Part shown: piece after piece, positions 33,790-43,584 of the stretch | Position numbering within the stretch: the first letter of the stretch is position 1 | Layout: each line of letters starts with the position of its first letter | Source of the DNA: Actinokineospora baliensis | GTDB lineage: Bacteria; Actinomycetota; Actinomycetes; Mycobacteriales; Pseudonocardiaceae | Length of the DNA: 64,000 nt | Direction of reading: 5' to 3' | Assembly: GCF_016907695.1 (NCBI RefSeq) | Contig: NZ_JAFBCK010000001.1 | Span: 5,568,001 to 5,632,000 of the forward strand | The notes under the pieces: generated by a model | What the model was told of the DNA's origin: nothing | Seen by the model: only the letters and a program-made list of their open reading frames with translations | Databases searched by the model: none | Translations under genes and position numbers: made by a program

Positions 33790-35097
33790 TCGTGACCTCG
33801 TGCTCCACACGAGCACAATCACGGCTCCTGCTGCCAGGTCGGCGAGCAGTTGGCCGGTGGGGATGCCGGAGGCGCCGGACAGGGCTGTTGTCGCGGTGAT
33901 GGCGGGGACGAGGAGGAGGCCGTTGCGCAGGAGGGTTGTGCCCAGGGCGGGGCGGGGGCGGCCTTGGGCCTGGAACAACGTGGTCGCCACGATCACCAGG
34001 CCGACGGCGGGTAGGCCCGTGAAGACGACGGGGAGGGCGTCTGCGATGAGGGTGCGGACGGGGCCGGGGGCGGCGAAGAGGGCGGCCACGGGGGTGGAGA
34101 ACAACCAGGCCAGCGCGGCGAGGACGGCGGCGACGGCGAGAACGTAGAGGGTGAGGACGCGGGTCACGGCCTGCAGTCGGTGGTGGTCGCTGCGGCCCGC
34201 GGTGTAGCCGAGGAGACCTTGCGAGCCCATGCAGAAGCCGGTGACCGCGAGGATACCCAGCAGGTACAACCGCAGGACGACGCCGATGGCGGCAAGGTGG
34301 TCGGCGGAGTAGCTCGCGGCGACGCCGTTGACGTAGTTGAGGGTGACGCTGCTGAGGAGTAGGCCGATGGTCGTGGGGGCGCCGACGGCCAGGGCAGGTC
34401 GGAGACTGGCCAGTCGTGTCCTGGCTGTGGTGGGGCGGAGAGTGCCCGGGCCGGAGCGGAAGTACCAGAAGTATGCCCCCGCGGCGGCGGCCTGGGCGAG
34501 GAACGTCGCGATGCCCGCACCCGCTACGCCGAGGTCCAGGCCGAAGATGAGCAGCGGGTCGAGGACCAGGTTGGTGAGGAACGCGATGAGCTGGGTGCGC
34601 ATCGAGAACCGCGTGTTCCCCTCAGCCCGAGCCAAGAACCCGCACAAGATGTTGACCGTCATCACGACATACCCGGCCAACGTCGGCACCGCATAAGCAA
34701 CCGCGAGATCCCGGACGTCCTGTGGGACACCGAGCAGACTCACACCCCCGAGCGCCAACCCCGCACCCAGCACGGCGGCCAACACGCCACCTCCGAGCAC
34801 ACCGATGACAAGCCCGGACCTGGCGGCCACGTTCGCGGTGTCGTGGTCGTCCGCGCCCATTGCCCGTGACACCACAGAGGACAGTCCCTGCCCCAACCCA
34901 GACGCGGCCGCCGTGACCACCAACGTCACCGGAAACACCACGACGACAGCGGCAACCGCCGCCACACCGATCTGGGCGACGAAGAACGTGTTCATGAACT
35001 GATAAGCGACACTGGCCAGCAATCCCACCACAGTGGGGATGGCCAGCGCGGGCACAAGCCGCGCGGGAGAACCGGTGCGAAACCGCTCAGCACTCAT
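33784..35097 (-). CDS. MATE-family efflux transporter
   Basis: The 437-aa protein has twelve hydrophobic segments in two halves and MATE features: GSPARLVPALAIPTVVGLLASVAYQFMNTFFVAQIG at the N-terminus and AEGNTRFSMRTQLIAFLTNLVLDPLLIFGLDLGVAGAGIATFLAQ in the middle. Such proteins exchange drugs for Na+ or H+. Its ATG overlaps the NRPS stop (ATGA), so it is co-translated with the NRPS and probably exports the peptide product. Confidence 0.92.
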   Translation of the reverse strand: MSAERFRTGSPARLVPALAIPTVVGLLASVAYQFMNTFFVAQIGVAAVAAVVVVFPVTLVVTAAASGLGQGLSSVVSRAMGADDHDTANVAARSGLVIGVLGGGVLAAVLGAGLALGGVSLLGVPQDVRDLAVAYAVPTLAGYVVMTVNILCGFLARAEGNTRFSMRTQLIAFLTNLVLDPLLIFGLDLGVAGAGIATFLAQAAAAGAYFWYFRSGPGTLRPTTARTRLASLRPALAVGAPTTIGLLLSSVTLNYVNGVAASYSADHLAAIGVVLRLYLLGILAVTGFCMGSQGLLGYTAGRSDHHRLQAVTRVLTLYVLAVAAVLAALAWLFSTPVAALFAAPGPVRTLIADALPVVFTGLPAVGLVIVATTLFQAQGRPRPALGTTLLRNGLLLVPAITATTALSGASGIPTGQLLADLAAGAVIVLVWSTRSRA

Positions 35098-38000
35098 GCG
35101 AAGCCCTGTAGCCGGGTGGTGAGGCGGGTGGCGAAGGTGCGGCTGGCTGGGTGGGTCATGCGGGAGTACTGGACGAAGAGGCGGAGGGCACCGTCTGCGA
35201 AGTCGACGTGGGTGCGGAGCCAGTGTTGTTGGTTGGGGGGCATGGGGTCGCCCACGAAGATGTTGGCTTGGGTCGCGCCGGTGAGGGTTCGGGAGCGCAT
35301 GGCGCCTAGCGGGGCGCGGTGGTTGAGGACGACCCTGGGGGCGGGGAAGGCTCGGAACGTCTCTCTGTGTGCGGCCAAGCCGGGGAGTTCGCGCATGGCT
35401 CGGAAGCTGATGCCCGCCAATGGTGCGGTGTGGCGGTGGTGTGCGACCAAAGCGACTTGTTCATCTACAGTGGACTCTGCGTCTACTATGCAGGGGAAGG
35501 GCACCAGTTCGGCGGTGAAGGCCAGTGCGCTGGACAGGTCCACGCCCGGTAGGACCGGGGTGCGGCCCATCATCAGGCTGTCCACCCACAGGGCCCTCCT
35601 CCGCTCCCCCGCGCCGAGCTCCAACGTCAGTGCCACCATCAGCGCGTCGTGCAGGCCGACGGGGCCGAAGCGGGCCAGCAGGCGGTCTGTTGTGGGCTGG
35701 TCGAGGTGTACGTAGCGCACGGATAGGCGGTCGCAGAGGTCTTCGAAGTCTGGGCCACGGGTCCCGGCAGCCAGCATCTCCCGCACTTGGGCACCCGCCG
35801 ACGGGTCCACCGGTGCGGGCGCAGGTGCCACCCACGTCAGGCGCGAGGGGTCCAGCTCGTCCCAGGGCAGGCCGGACCAGCACGCCGTGATCTCCTCGGC
35901 GTGCTCGGTGCACGCCCGCTCCAACCCACTGGTCCACGCGCGCATGACGGCACCGTCGTCGTGGGTTGGGAGGGCGGTCGGGTCGGCGAGGAAGCGTTCG
36001 AGGTCGGTGATCAGCAGGCGGTAGGCGTAGCCGTCGAGGAGGAAGTGGTGGACCAGCAGGAGTACCCAGGTGCGCTCGCCCGCGTCGAAGCGGATCAGGC
36101 GGATCAGCGGGGATTCACCGTCGAAGCGGAACTCGTGTTGGGCCGCTCGGGCGATCTCGCCGACCACGGCGGACGGGTCGACGGCAGCGGTCAGGTCATG
36201 TTCTTCGAGGTGCAACTGAGAGTTGAAAGGCACTCTCAGGGCGAGATCTGGCGTCATGGCCGCAGCAAGGGAGGGGTAGGCGGCGACCAGCCTGCCCAAC
36301 GCGGAACTCAGGGCCGCGCCAGAGGGGCCGTCCTGGCCGAACTCCCAGCAGTCGCACATGTTGTAGTGCTCGGCGAACCCCTGCAGCCGGTGCATGCTGA
36401 GCGCCGTCGGGGACAAACCGATCTCGCCAGGCGCGATCACCGACCGCAGTTCGGCGCGGTTGACCGCCTGCGCCAGATCACGCAGCACCGGGGCGTCGTG
36501 GAGATCGGCGACCCGCACCTGGAGCCCAGCGTGGCGCAACCGCGTCACGCACCGGACGCTCATCATCGAGTCGCCACCCGCAGCGAAGAAGTCGGTCCCG
36601 CGCGTGACCTCGATCCGCAGCAGGTCCACCCAGACCGCGGCGATGGTCCGCTCCGCGTCTCCAACCGGTGGATCATCCACATCGGACACTGAGGCGACGG
36701 GCAACGGTAATCGCGACCGGTCGAGCTTGCCCGCCGACCCTCGCGGCAACGCGGGCAGCGTGACGATCCGGGCGGGAACCATGTACGCGGGCAATGTCGA
36801 CGCCACGGCGGCACGCACTCCCTCGGCACCCGCAGTCACGTAGCCCACCAGGAGTTCCTCGCCAGGCCACCAGTGCGCCGCAGCATCGGATCCACTGTGG
36901 AGGGACAACGCACGGGCTACCTCGTCGAGTTCCACCCGGTAGCCGCGGATCTTCACCTGGTGGTCCGCACGCCCGGCGAACTCCAGCTCACCCCGGGCGT
37001 TGATCCGGCCACGGTCACCGGTCCGGTACAGCCGCGCGCCGCCCAGCTCCCCGAAGTGCCGCGCGGTCAACGCATCGTCGTGCCAGTACCCGGAGGCAAG
37101 GCAGGCTCCGAGCACACCGATCTCCCCGACCGCACCGGCAGGCACTGGCGCTCCATGCTCGTCCAGCACGACCAGGGTCACGTTGTCGACCGCCTGACCC
37201 AACGGAATCGACTCGTACACGCGATCACGATCGACCTCGTGCCACGCGGCGTTCGAGCTGCATTCCGTTGAGCCGTAGAGGTTGTAGAGAGTCGTGTCCG
37301 GGTAGTCGCGATACCACCGCGCGGCCAACGCGGGCGGCAACTCTTCGGTACTCGACGTGACCACTCGCAAGTCCCGGGCACGGCCCGGTCGCCCGGCCTC
37401 CAGAAGTCCGGACAGCACCGGCGGCGATGCGAGCAACCGGGTCACACGATGGCACTCCAAGAGTCCAAGGAAGCGATCCGGGTCGCGCAACTCATCGCCA
37501 GAAACGAGCACGGTCGGCACGCCTCGAAGGAGGCCGCCGAACAGTTCCCACGTGCTTGCGACCAGACTGAGCGACTTCTGCAGCACGACGACCTCCCCGT
37601 CCGCGAACGGCAGGGCACGCCACATCCACTCCAACCGGTTGAGCACCGCACTCTCCGGCACCACAACGCCTTTGGGCGCGCCGGTCGACCCTGACGTGTA
37701 CACCACGTGCAGCACGTCTGCCAGATCCGCCCCTCTGGAACCACCAAGTACACGCACCTGCCCGCTCTCGACCACCGCGGACGGACCAAGATGAGCAGTG
37801 ATCTCGGCGGCGCGTGCAGGCGGACAGTGCTCTGGTAACACGGCATAGGTCCGTCCAGCGAGCACGCAGGCCAGGACGGCGACCACACCGGCGCGGAGCC
37901 GGTCGTCAGCGACCAGAACCGGTTGATCACCGTCAAGGCCCCGCAACGTCTCGGCCAACACCATCACCTCAGCGTGGAGATCGGCGAAGGTGACCGAACC

Positions 38001-41000
38001 CGCGGACCCCAGCAACGCGACAGCGTCCGGAGTCTCACGCGCCTGCGCGGTGAACAGCGCGGCGAGCCCCTCCGACCTAAGCGGCCTCGACACCCCAGCG
38101 ATCTGCGCGGTGGGCAGAGGGAGTTCGCCGACCTGCGTGGAAGGTATGGCCTGGAGCGCTTCCGCCAAGGCGGCCAGAACCGAAGCACCAAGGCCCTCTG
38201 GGAGGACGCCAATGCGCCAAGAAGCCTGGAGGTAGATGCCGTCGGCTTCCTCTTGGGCGTAGATGGTGAGGTCGTACTTGGTGTGCCCGGTTTCCAGTTC
38301 CCGCACACGTACCCGCAGGTCGCCCTCGACGACCGGCTCGGCCTTCTCCGAGTACACGTTGACCATCACCTGGAACACCGGGGAGCTCGCTGCTCCCCGG
38401 TCGACGCGCGCGTCCGCCACCATGGCGCTGAACGGGTACCGGGCATGGGACAACGCTTGACGGACGGTCTCCCGCACGCGCCCGTGGAGGTCGACCATGG
38501 AGTCCTCGGTACGAACACTTGCCCGGATCGGCAGCATGTTCAGGAAGAAGCCCAGCAGGTCTTCGGTTCCGGGCTCTTCGCGCACCACGTGCGGTGACCC
38601 GATGATGAGGTCTTCCTGGCCGGTGTACCGGTGGAGCACAGCCAGGACCCCGGTGACAAGTACACTGTAGAGGGTTCCGTTCGCGGCAGCCGCCACGTCA
38701 CGTAATCGCCTGGCGGCAAGGGAATCCAGCCACACACCCGCGGAGGTTCCAGCGCTGTCGGCCTTGCGCGCGCCTCGGCAGTGGGGCAGGCGGGTCGGGA
38801 TCAGATCACCTTTGAGCTGTGTCGCCCAGTAGTCACGGTCGATTGAGGCGGGTTCGGGTTCATACGCGGCATAGTCACGAAGACCGATAGCCGGAGGCGG
38901 GAGCGGCACGGTACCCCCGGTGAGCGAGGCGTAGATCGACCGCAGGTGGCGGGTCAAGACCGACAGCGACCAGGCATCCATCACGATCTCGTGCGTGGTG
39001 AGCAGGAGCGTGTGCCGGACGGCTGAGTGCCGGAACAAGACCAGCCGGAACAGGCGGCCCCTCTCCAGGTCGAACCCGAATGCGAGCTCCTCCGCCCGCC
39101 GTTGCGGCAGAGGGGAATCCGAGACCTCCACGTCCGGCGCGAACGGATCGTCGACGACCAGCAGCGGACGGCCATCACGGGCCGGGAACCTCGCACGCAA
39201 CGTGTCGAACCGCCGCACCAGCTCGGTCCACGTCTCGCGCATCGCGTCGTAGTCCAACGGGCCGTCGATCTCCACGGCGGCCTGCAGGACGTAGTCGCAG
39301 CTACTCGGGTCGAGTTGCCAGAGGAACCACAACTGCCGTTGGAGCGACGTGGGCGGTACCTCGGCGTCCGCGGGAACCGGTGCACGATGCTCCTGCGGCG
39401 GCACACCGCCGACGCGCTCTGCCAACGACTCCAGGTCCGAGTCGAACAGGTCGCCCACCGACACGGCGGTGCCCTGGGCGCGCAGCCGGTTCACGACGCG
39501 GATCGCGGTCAGGGAGTCGCCGCCCAGTTCCACGAACCGGTCGTGGCGGCCGATCAGACCCACACCGAGGACCTCGGCCCAGATGTCGCGCACCAGGGTT
39601 TGCGGTCCGGGCAACGGTTCGACGAAACGGGGTGCGCCGAAGGGCCGCTGCAGTTCGGGTGCGGGCAACGCGGCGTGGTCGAGCTTTCCGTTGGCGGATA
39701 GCGGAAAACTGTCCACCTCGACCAGCCACTCGGGGATCATGTGGTCCGGCAGCAGGCGGGCAGCGTGGGCGTGCAGGTCGGCACGGGTGGCGGGTACGTC
39801 GTGCCACTGGAGGTAGCCGACCAACCTGGCCGGAGGCTCTTCGGCGGCTACGAGTGTCTCGCGGGCGGTCAGCTTCTCCGCTGTGCCCGTGCGGAGCACG
39901 ACCGCGGCGGCGCGGACAGCGGGGTGCTGTTCGAGGACGGTCTCGATCTCGGCGAGTTCGATCCGGTGACCTCGGACCTTGACCTGGCGGTCCAGCCTGC
40001 CGTGGCACTCGAGCAGGCCGTCCGACCGCAGCCGGGCGAGGTCGCCGGTGCGGTAGGCGCGGCCGGGACCGAACGGGTTCGCCACGAAGCCGCCCGCGAC
40101 TCCGGCCTCACCCGCGTAGCGGCCGACGCCCGCCCCCACGACGAGCAGCTCACCGACTTCGCCCACCGCCACCTCGTCGTCCGTGCCGGGGGCGACGACG
40201 TGCGTGGTCAGGCCAGGGATCGGGCGGCCGATGGGAGTCCACCGCTCGTCGGGCGAGAGCGGTTCGGTGAGCAGGTGGTGGGTGACGCCGTCCGCGCACT
40301 CGGTGGGGCCGTAGTGGTTGAGCAGGGGGACGCCCGGATACCGCTCGAACCAACGGGCCACCGTGTCCGGCGGCAGCTGCTCGCCGACCGTGGCGATCAC
40401 CCGCAGGTCGGGCAACGGCTCGCGGGGACCACCGAGGAACACCCGCAGCAGCGAGGGCACGAACTGCGCCACGGTCACCCCGCACCGGCGCAGGTGCGCC
40501 GAAAGGACGCCGGGATCCCGCTGGGTGGCCGAATCGACGATTGTTACAGAGGCGCCCGCGCAGATCGGCGCGAGGAACTGCCACAGCGAGATGTCGAAGC
40601 ACTGCGACGCCGTCTGGGCCACCACGTCCGAGGGCGCCAGCGACAAGTCGGCGATCTTCGCCCGCAGGTGCCCGACCAGTCCGGCGTGGTCGATCAGCAC
40701 CCCCTTCGGCCTGCCCGTGGTGCCGCTGGTGAAGATCACGTAGGCGGTGTCCCCCGGCTCGGCCTCCTGGACCGGGTGGGGTGCGACGGTCGCGAGGTCG
40801 TCCAGGTCGACGACCAACTCCGAGCCGTCCGACGCGTGGTCGGTCAGCACCAGCCGGGCTCCGGAGCGGTCCAGCACGTAGCGCTCGCGCTCCCGCGGGT
40901 GCGCCGGGTCGAGCGGCAGGTACGCCGCCCGCAGGCGCAACAGCGCGAGGATGGCCACCAGGGTCAGCGGCTGCCGGTCCAGTCGAACCCCCACGACGTC

Positions 41001-41156
41001 CCCGGCCACGACCCCGGCCTCGGCCAGCCGGGCCGCCAACGCCGCGGCCGCCGCGTCCACTTGGCCGTACGTGAGCGACCGGCCGCCGCCGGACACCGCG
41101 ATCCGGTCCCCGTCCGCCGCCGCCGCGGCCAGAAATCCGCCCAATACGGATCGCAC
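35094..41156 (-). CDS. Non-ribosomal peptide synthetase A-T-C-A-T-C
   Basis: 2020 aa. Domains: A1 (1-500, TSGTTGRPKG core), T1 (Ser548 in GGDS), C1 (595-1000), A2 (about 1025-1490, TSGSTGAPKG), T2 (Ser1530), C2 (1565-2015). C2 has a canonical HHFLLDG (His1703-1704, Asp1708). C1 reads HEIVMDA: Glu723 replaces the catalytic second His. Aligning by eye to the gramicidin A-domain, A1 reads about D-I-W-Q-A-V-H-D-G (no specificity I recognise). A2 reads about V-A-W-A-T-S-L-S-N; lack of Asp235 argues against a normal alpha-amino acid and recalls the beta-alanine code. There is no thioesterase. The protein begins with A, so the C domain ending the giant protein at 46648 probably precedes it. GTG start chosen for GGAGGGG eight bases upstream. 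Confidence 0.92.
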   Translation of the reverse strand: MRSVLGGFLAAAAADGDRIAVSGGGRSLTYGQVDAAAAALAARLAEAGVVAGDVVGVRLDRQPLTLVAILALLRLRAAYLPLDPAHPRERERYVLDRSGARLVLTDHASDGSELVVDLDDLATVAPHPVQEAEPGDTAYVIFTSGTTGRPKGVLIDHAGLVGHLRAKIADLSLAPSDVVAQTASQCFDISLWQFLAPICAGASVTIVDSATQRDPGVLSAHLRRCGVTVAQFVPSLLRVFLGGPREPLPDLRVIATVGEQLPPDTVARWFERYPGVPLLNHYGPTECADGVTHHLLTEPLSPDERWTPIGRPIPGLTTHVVAPGTDDEVAVGEVGELLVVGAGVGRYAGEAGVAGGFVANPFGPGRAYRTGDLARLRSDGLLECHGRLDRQVKVRGHRIELAEIETVLEQHPAVRAAAVVLRTGTAEKLTARETLVAAEEPPARLVGYLQWHDVPATRADLHAHAARLLPDHMIPEWLVEVDSFPLSANGKLDHAALPAPELQRPFGAPRFVEPLPGPQTLVRDIWAEVLGVGLIGRHDRFVELGGDSLTAIRVVNRLRAQGTAVSVGDLFDSDLESLAERVGGVPPQEHRAPVPADAEVPPTSLQRQLWFLWQLDPSSCDYVLQAAVEIDGPLDYDAMRETWTELVRRFDTLRARFPARDGRPLLVVDDPFAPDVEVSDSPLPQRRAEELAFGFDLERGRLFRLVLFRHSAVRHTLLLTTHEIVMDAWSLSVLTRHLRSIYASLTGGTVPLPPPAIGLRDYAAYEPEPASIDRDYWATQLKGDLIPTRLPHCRGARKADSAGTSAGVWLDSLAARRLRDVAAAANGTLYSVLVTGVLAVLHRYTGQEDLIIGSPHVVREEPGTEDLLGFFLNMLPIRASVRTEDSMVDLHGRVRETVRQALSHARYPFSAMVADARVDRGAASSPVFQVMVNVYSEKAEPVVEGDLRVRVRELETGHTKYDLTIYAQEEADGIYLQASWRIGVLPEGLGASVLAALAEALQAIPSTQVGELPLPTAQIAGVSRPLRSEGLAALFTAQARETPDAVALLGSAGSVTFADLHAEVMVLAETLRGLDGDQPVLVADDRLRAGVVAVLACVLAGRTYAVLPEHCPPARAAEITAHLGPSAVVESGQVRVLGGSRGADLADVLHVVYTSGSTGAPKGVVVPESAVLNRLEWMWRALPFADGEVVVLQKSLSLVASTWELFGGLLRGVPTVLVSGDELRDPDRFLGLLECHRVTRLLASPPVLSGLLEAGRPGRARDLRVVTSSTEELPPALAARWYRDYPDTTLYNLYGSTECSSNAAWHEVDRDRVYESIPLGQAVDNVTLVVLDEHGAPVPAGAVGEIGVLGACLASGYWHDDALTARHFGELGGARLYRTGDRGRINARGELEFAGRADHQVKIRGYRVELDEVARALSLHSGSDAAAHWWPGEELLVGYVTAGAEGVRAAVASTLPAYMVPARIVTLPALPRGSAGKLDRSRLPLPVASVSDVDDPPVGDAERTIAAVWVDLLRIEVTRGTDFFAAGGDSMMSVRCVTRLRHAGLQVRVADLHDAPVLRDLAQAVNRAELRSVIAPGEIGLSPTALSMHRLQGFAEHYNMCDCWEFGQDGPSGAALSSALGRLVAAYPSLAAAMTPDLALRVPFNSQLHLEEHDLTAAVDPSAVVGEIARAAQHEFRFDGESPLIRLIRFDAGERTWVLLLVHHFLLDGYAYRLLITDLERFLADPTALPTHDDGAVMRAWTSGLERACTEHAEEITACWSGLPWDELDPSRLTWVAPAPAPVDPSAGAQVREMLAAGTRGPDFEDLCDRLSVRYVHLDQPTTDRLLARFGPVGLHDALMVALTLELGAGERRRALWVDSLMMGRTPVLPGVDLSSALAFTAELVPFPCIVDAESTVDEQVALVAHHRHTAPLAGISFRAMRELPGLAAHRETFRAFPAPRVVLNHRAPLGAMRSRTLTGATQANIFVGDPMPPNQQHWLRTHVDFADGALRLFVQYSRMTHPASRTFATRLTTRLQGFA

Positions 41157-41673
41157 CCGAAACCCCTCCCGCCGAAACGAGCGCCACAATAGCCACCACC
41201 ACCCCGGATTCCCCGTTTCCGCCGATATCCGGACCCACATCACGCACCCCACCGGCCCGCCTGACCCGAATGGCCGCCACGGCGGCACCGACTGGCCCAA
41301 TCCCCGCCGCCGCGCGGCATTCGTCCGAATGGCGGTTCCGCGGTCGCCGAAATCGGGCAGACCAGGCACCTACCAGCGCGGCGCCACCGCGCAGAACCGC
41401 TGATCGGTCCACGCGAACACGTCGCGATCGGGGGTTGTTCAGCCATGCGGCTGCGGAAAAGGAGCCGAACGGCGTCTTATCCCGCCGTTCGACACACCTT
41501 TGGATATGGGTGGGCAGGCGAGGCGTGGAGGGGGACCTGGGGGCTTGCCCGCGAGCATTTCGCGCAATTGCGAGCTCCGCACCGCGTGGCTCGCGTCGAG
41601 CGATTCCGCCCATAGCCGTTTCACCGACGCTAGGACCGAGCTGATGCCCCGAACCGCACCACCGGAGCAGACC
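41157..41673. promoter_or_regulatory. Divergent promoter region of the second cluster, with an inverted repeat
   Basis: These 517 bases separate the leftward NRPS/MATE operon from the rightward precursor/hybrid operon, so promoters for both should lie here. The clearest element is a 9-bp perfect inverted repeat, CGAACGGCG at 41466-41474 and CGCCGTTCG at 41483-41491 with an 8-base loop, a candidate operator or attenuator. CCGAATGGC recurs at about 41267 and 41327. The rightward ORF is open through part of the region but its N-terminal extension is not protein-like. Confidence 0.45.
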
Positions 41674-42657
41674 GTGACCGCGACCGACCTGATGCGCGCC
41701 GCGGTGCTGCGCCGCGTCGGGGGCCCGGACGTCCTGGCCGTCGAGCGGGTGCCGGTGCCCGTCGCCGGGGACGGGCAGAGCCTGGTCGACGTCGCGTTGG
41801 CCGGGATCAACTTCGACGACCTGGAGCGCCGGGCCGGTGACACGCCCCCGCCGCCGCTGCCCGCCGTGCTCGGGGTGGACGTGGTCGGCCGCAGGCGCCG
41901 GGACGGGCAGCGGGTCGCGGTGCTGATGCGCGGCGGCGGCGGGTACGCCCAGGTCGTCGCCGCGACCGACGCGTACTCGGTCGAGCTGCCCGACGACATC
42001 TCCGACGAGCAGGCCCTGGGGATCTTCGAGCAGGGCGCCACCGCCTACGGCGCGCTCTCGCTGGCAGGCAGGCTCAAGTCCGGTGACTCGGTCGCGGTGT
42101 CAGCGGCGGCGGGCGGCGTGGGCCACCTCGCGGTGCAGCTGGCCGTCGCGCTCGGCGCCCGGCAGGTCATCGGGATCGCCTCGACCGAGGCCAAGCGGGA
42201 GCTGGTCACCGAGCTCGGCGCCCACGACGTGCTGGGGCCCGACGACCTCGACGGCCGGCTGCGCGAGGTCACCGGTGGTCGCGGCGTCGACCTGGTCGTC
42301 GACGCGACCGGGGGCGAGCAGACCAGGGCGCTGCTGCGCGGACTGGCCCCGTTCGGCCGGTTGGTCAGCTACGGCTGGCGCTCGGCCGAGGAGGACCGGG
42401 GCGCGGTCTCGGTGTCCACGGAGGAGCTCACCGACGGGTCGATCGGGTGCGCCGGGTTCTGGATGCGCCACGTCGTCGACGACCGGCCGCTGCTGACCGC
42501 GATCGTCCAGGAGCTGTTCCGGCTCGCGGGCCAGGGCCGGTTGCGCGCCCACATCGACCGGGTGGTGCCGCTCACCGGGGTCGGCGCGGCGCACGCCGCG
42601 ATCGCCGCCAGGGCCACCTCGGGCAAGGTGCTCATCGACGTGAACCGGGAGAGCTGA
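41674..42657 (+). CDS. MDR-family (quinone oxidoreductase-like) NADPH-dependent reductase
   Basis: 327 aa in a GroES-like plus Rossmann arrangement: MRAAVLRRVGGPDVL opening, nucleotide loop AAAGGVGHLAVQLA near 148-161, no zinc ligands, so the quinone-reductase/enoyl-reductase branch of the superfamily. It may reduce an enoyl-thioester or alpha,beta-unsaturated precursor and so act as a trans enoyl reductase or as part of precursor synthesis with its neighbours. Start uncertain: GTG 41674 follows GGAG at good spacing; ATG 41644 and ATG 41692 are alternatives. The next gene begins three bases after its stop. Confidence 0.85.
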   Translation: MTATDLMRAAVLRRVGGPDVLAVERVPVPVAGDGQSLVDVALAGINFDDLERRAGDTPPPPLPAVLGVDVVGRRRRDGQRVAVLMRGGGGYAQVVAATDAYSVELPDDISDEQALGIFEQGATAYGALSLAGRLKSGDSVAVSAAAGGVGHLAVQLAVALGARQVIGIASTEAKRELVTELGAHDVLGPDDLDGRLREVTGGRGVDLVVDATGGEQTRALLRGLAPFGRLVSYGWRSAEEDRGAVSVSTEELTDGSIGCAGFWMRHVVDDRPLLTAIVQELFRLAGQGRLRAHIDRVVPLTGVGAAHAAIAARATSGKVLIDVNRES

Positions 42658-42660
42658 GGC

Positions 42661-43584
42661 GTGTTCTCCCGATACTGCCGCTGCGTGCTCAGCGTCCCGG
42701 CCACCGCCCCGGAGCGGTTCACCTCCTGCCACGCTTCCGGCGCCGACGTGTGCGTGGTCGACCTGGAGGACTCCGTTCCCGCGCACCGCAAGGAAGAGGC
42801 CCGCCAGAGCGCCGCGGGGTTCTTCAAGGACCCCGCGGCGCCGCGGTGCGGCATCCGGGTCAACGCGGTCACCGAGCCGGACGGCCTGCGCGACCTGCTG
42901 GCGCTGCCGCACTACCCGGTGCGGCCGACCATCGTGCACCTGCCGAAGGTCGAATCGCCGCGCGACGTGGAGATCGTCGACCAGGTGCTCGGCGCGGCCG
43001 ATCACCCGCTGGAGCTGTTCGCGGTCGTGGAGACCCCGCGCGGCGTGCAGAACCTGGCCGAGATCGCCACCGCGTCGCCGAGCCTGCGCGGCCTGATCTT
43101 CGGGGCCGCCGACTACGCCGCCGCGCTGGGCATCGGCCTGGACTGGGAGCCGCTGGCGGCGGTGCGGGCGATGGTGGTCAACGCGGCGCGCGCCGCGGGC
43201 CTGCACGCGATCGACGCGCCCACCTTCGAACTGGTGGACATGGCGCTGGTGCGGGCCGAGTCGATCCAGGCCAGGCGGCTGGGCTTCAGCGGCAAGATCG
43301 CGCTGCACCCCAGGCAGGTGCCGGTGATCACCGAGGTCTTCTCCCCCGACCCCGAGCAGCTCGCGCACGCGGGCCGGATCGTGGCCGCCGCCAGGCGCAG
43401 CGGCCAAGGGGTCGCCACCGTCGACGGCCGGATGGTCGGCAGGCCGTTCTTCGAGGAGTCCCGGCGCCTGCTCGACGAGTTCGGCCCCGCGCCCGAACCC
43501 AGCACCACCCCGCCCGCTCCCCCGCTGCCCGAGCACGACCCCCCGCTCCCGCTGCTGCCCAACCCCCATGGAGGACTCCGATGA
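42661..43584 (+). CDS. CitE-like acyl-CoA lyase (HpcH/HpaI aldolase, citrate lyase beta family)
   Basis: 307 aa. TIM-barrel CitE signatures are present: RCVLSVPATAPERF, the metal-binding DLEDSVP (32-42), LPKVESP, VVETPRGV and FGAADYA. Family members cleave or form 3-hydroxyacyl-CoA bonds (malyl-, citramalyl-, methylmalyl-CoA) with Mg2+. The last 40 residues are a Pro-rich tail beyond the enzyme's normal end. With the MaoC-type gene two positions downstream it recalls the malyl/methylmalyl-CoA lyase plus mesaconyl-CoA hydratase pair and suggests assembly of an unusual acyl-CoA (inference). GTG start; stop overlaps the next gene by ATGA. Confidence 0.85.
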   Translation: MFSRYCRCVLSVPATAPERFTSCHASGADVCVVDLEDSVPAHRKEEARQSAAGFFKDPAAPRCGIRVNAVTEPDGLRDLLALPHYPVRPTIVHLPKVESPRDVEIVDQVLGAADHPLELFAVVETPRGVQNLAEIATASPSLRGLIFGAADYAAALGIGLDWEPLAAVRAMVVNAARAAGLHAIDAPTFELVDMALVRAESIQARRLGFSGKIALHPRQVPVITEVFSPDPEQLAHAGRIVAAARRSGQGVATVDGRMVGRPFFEESRRLLDEFGPAPEPSTTPPAPPLPEHDPPLPLLPNPHGGLR

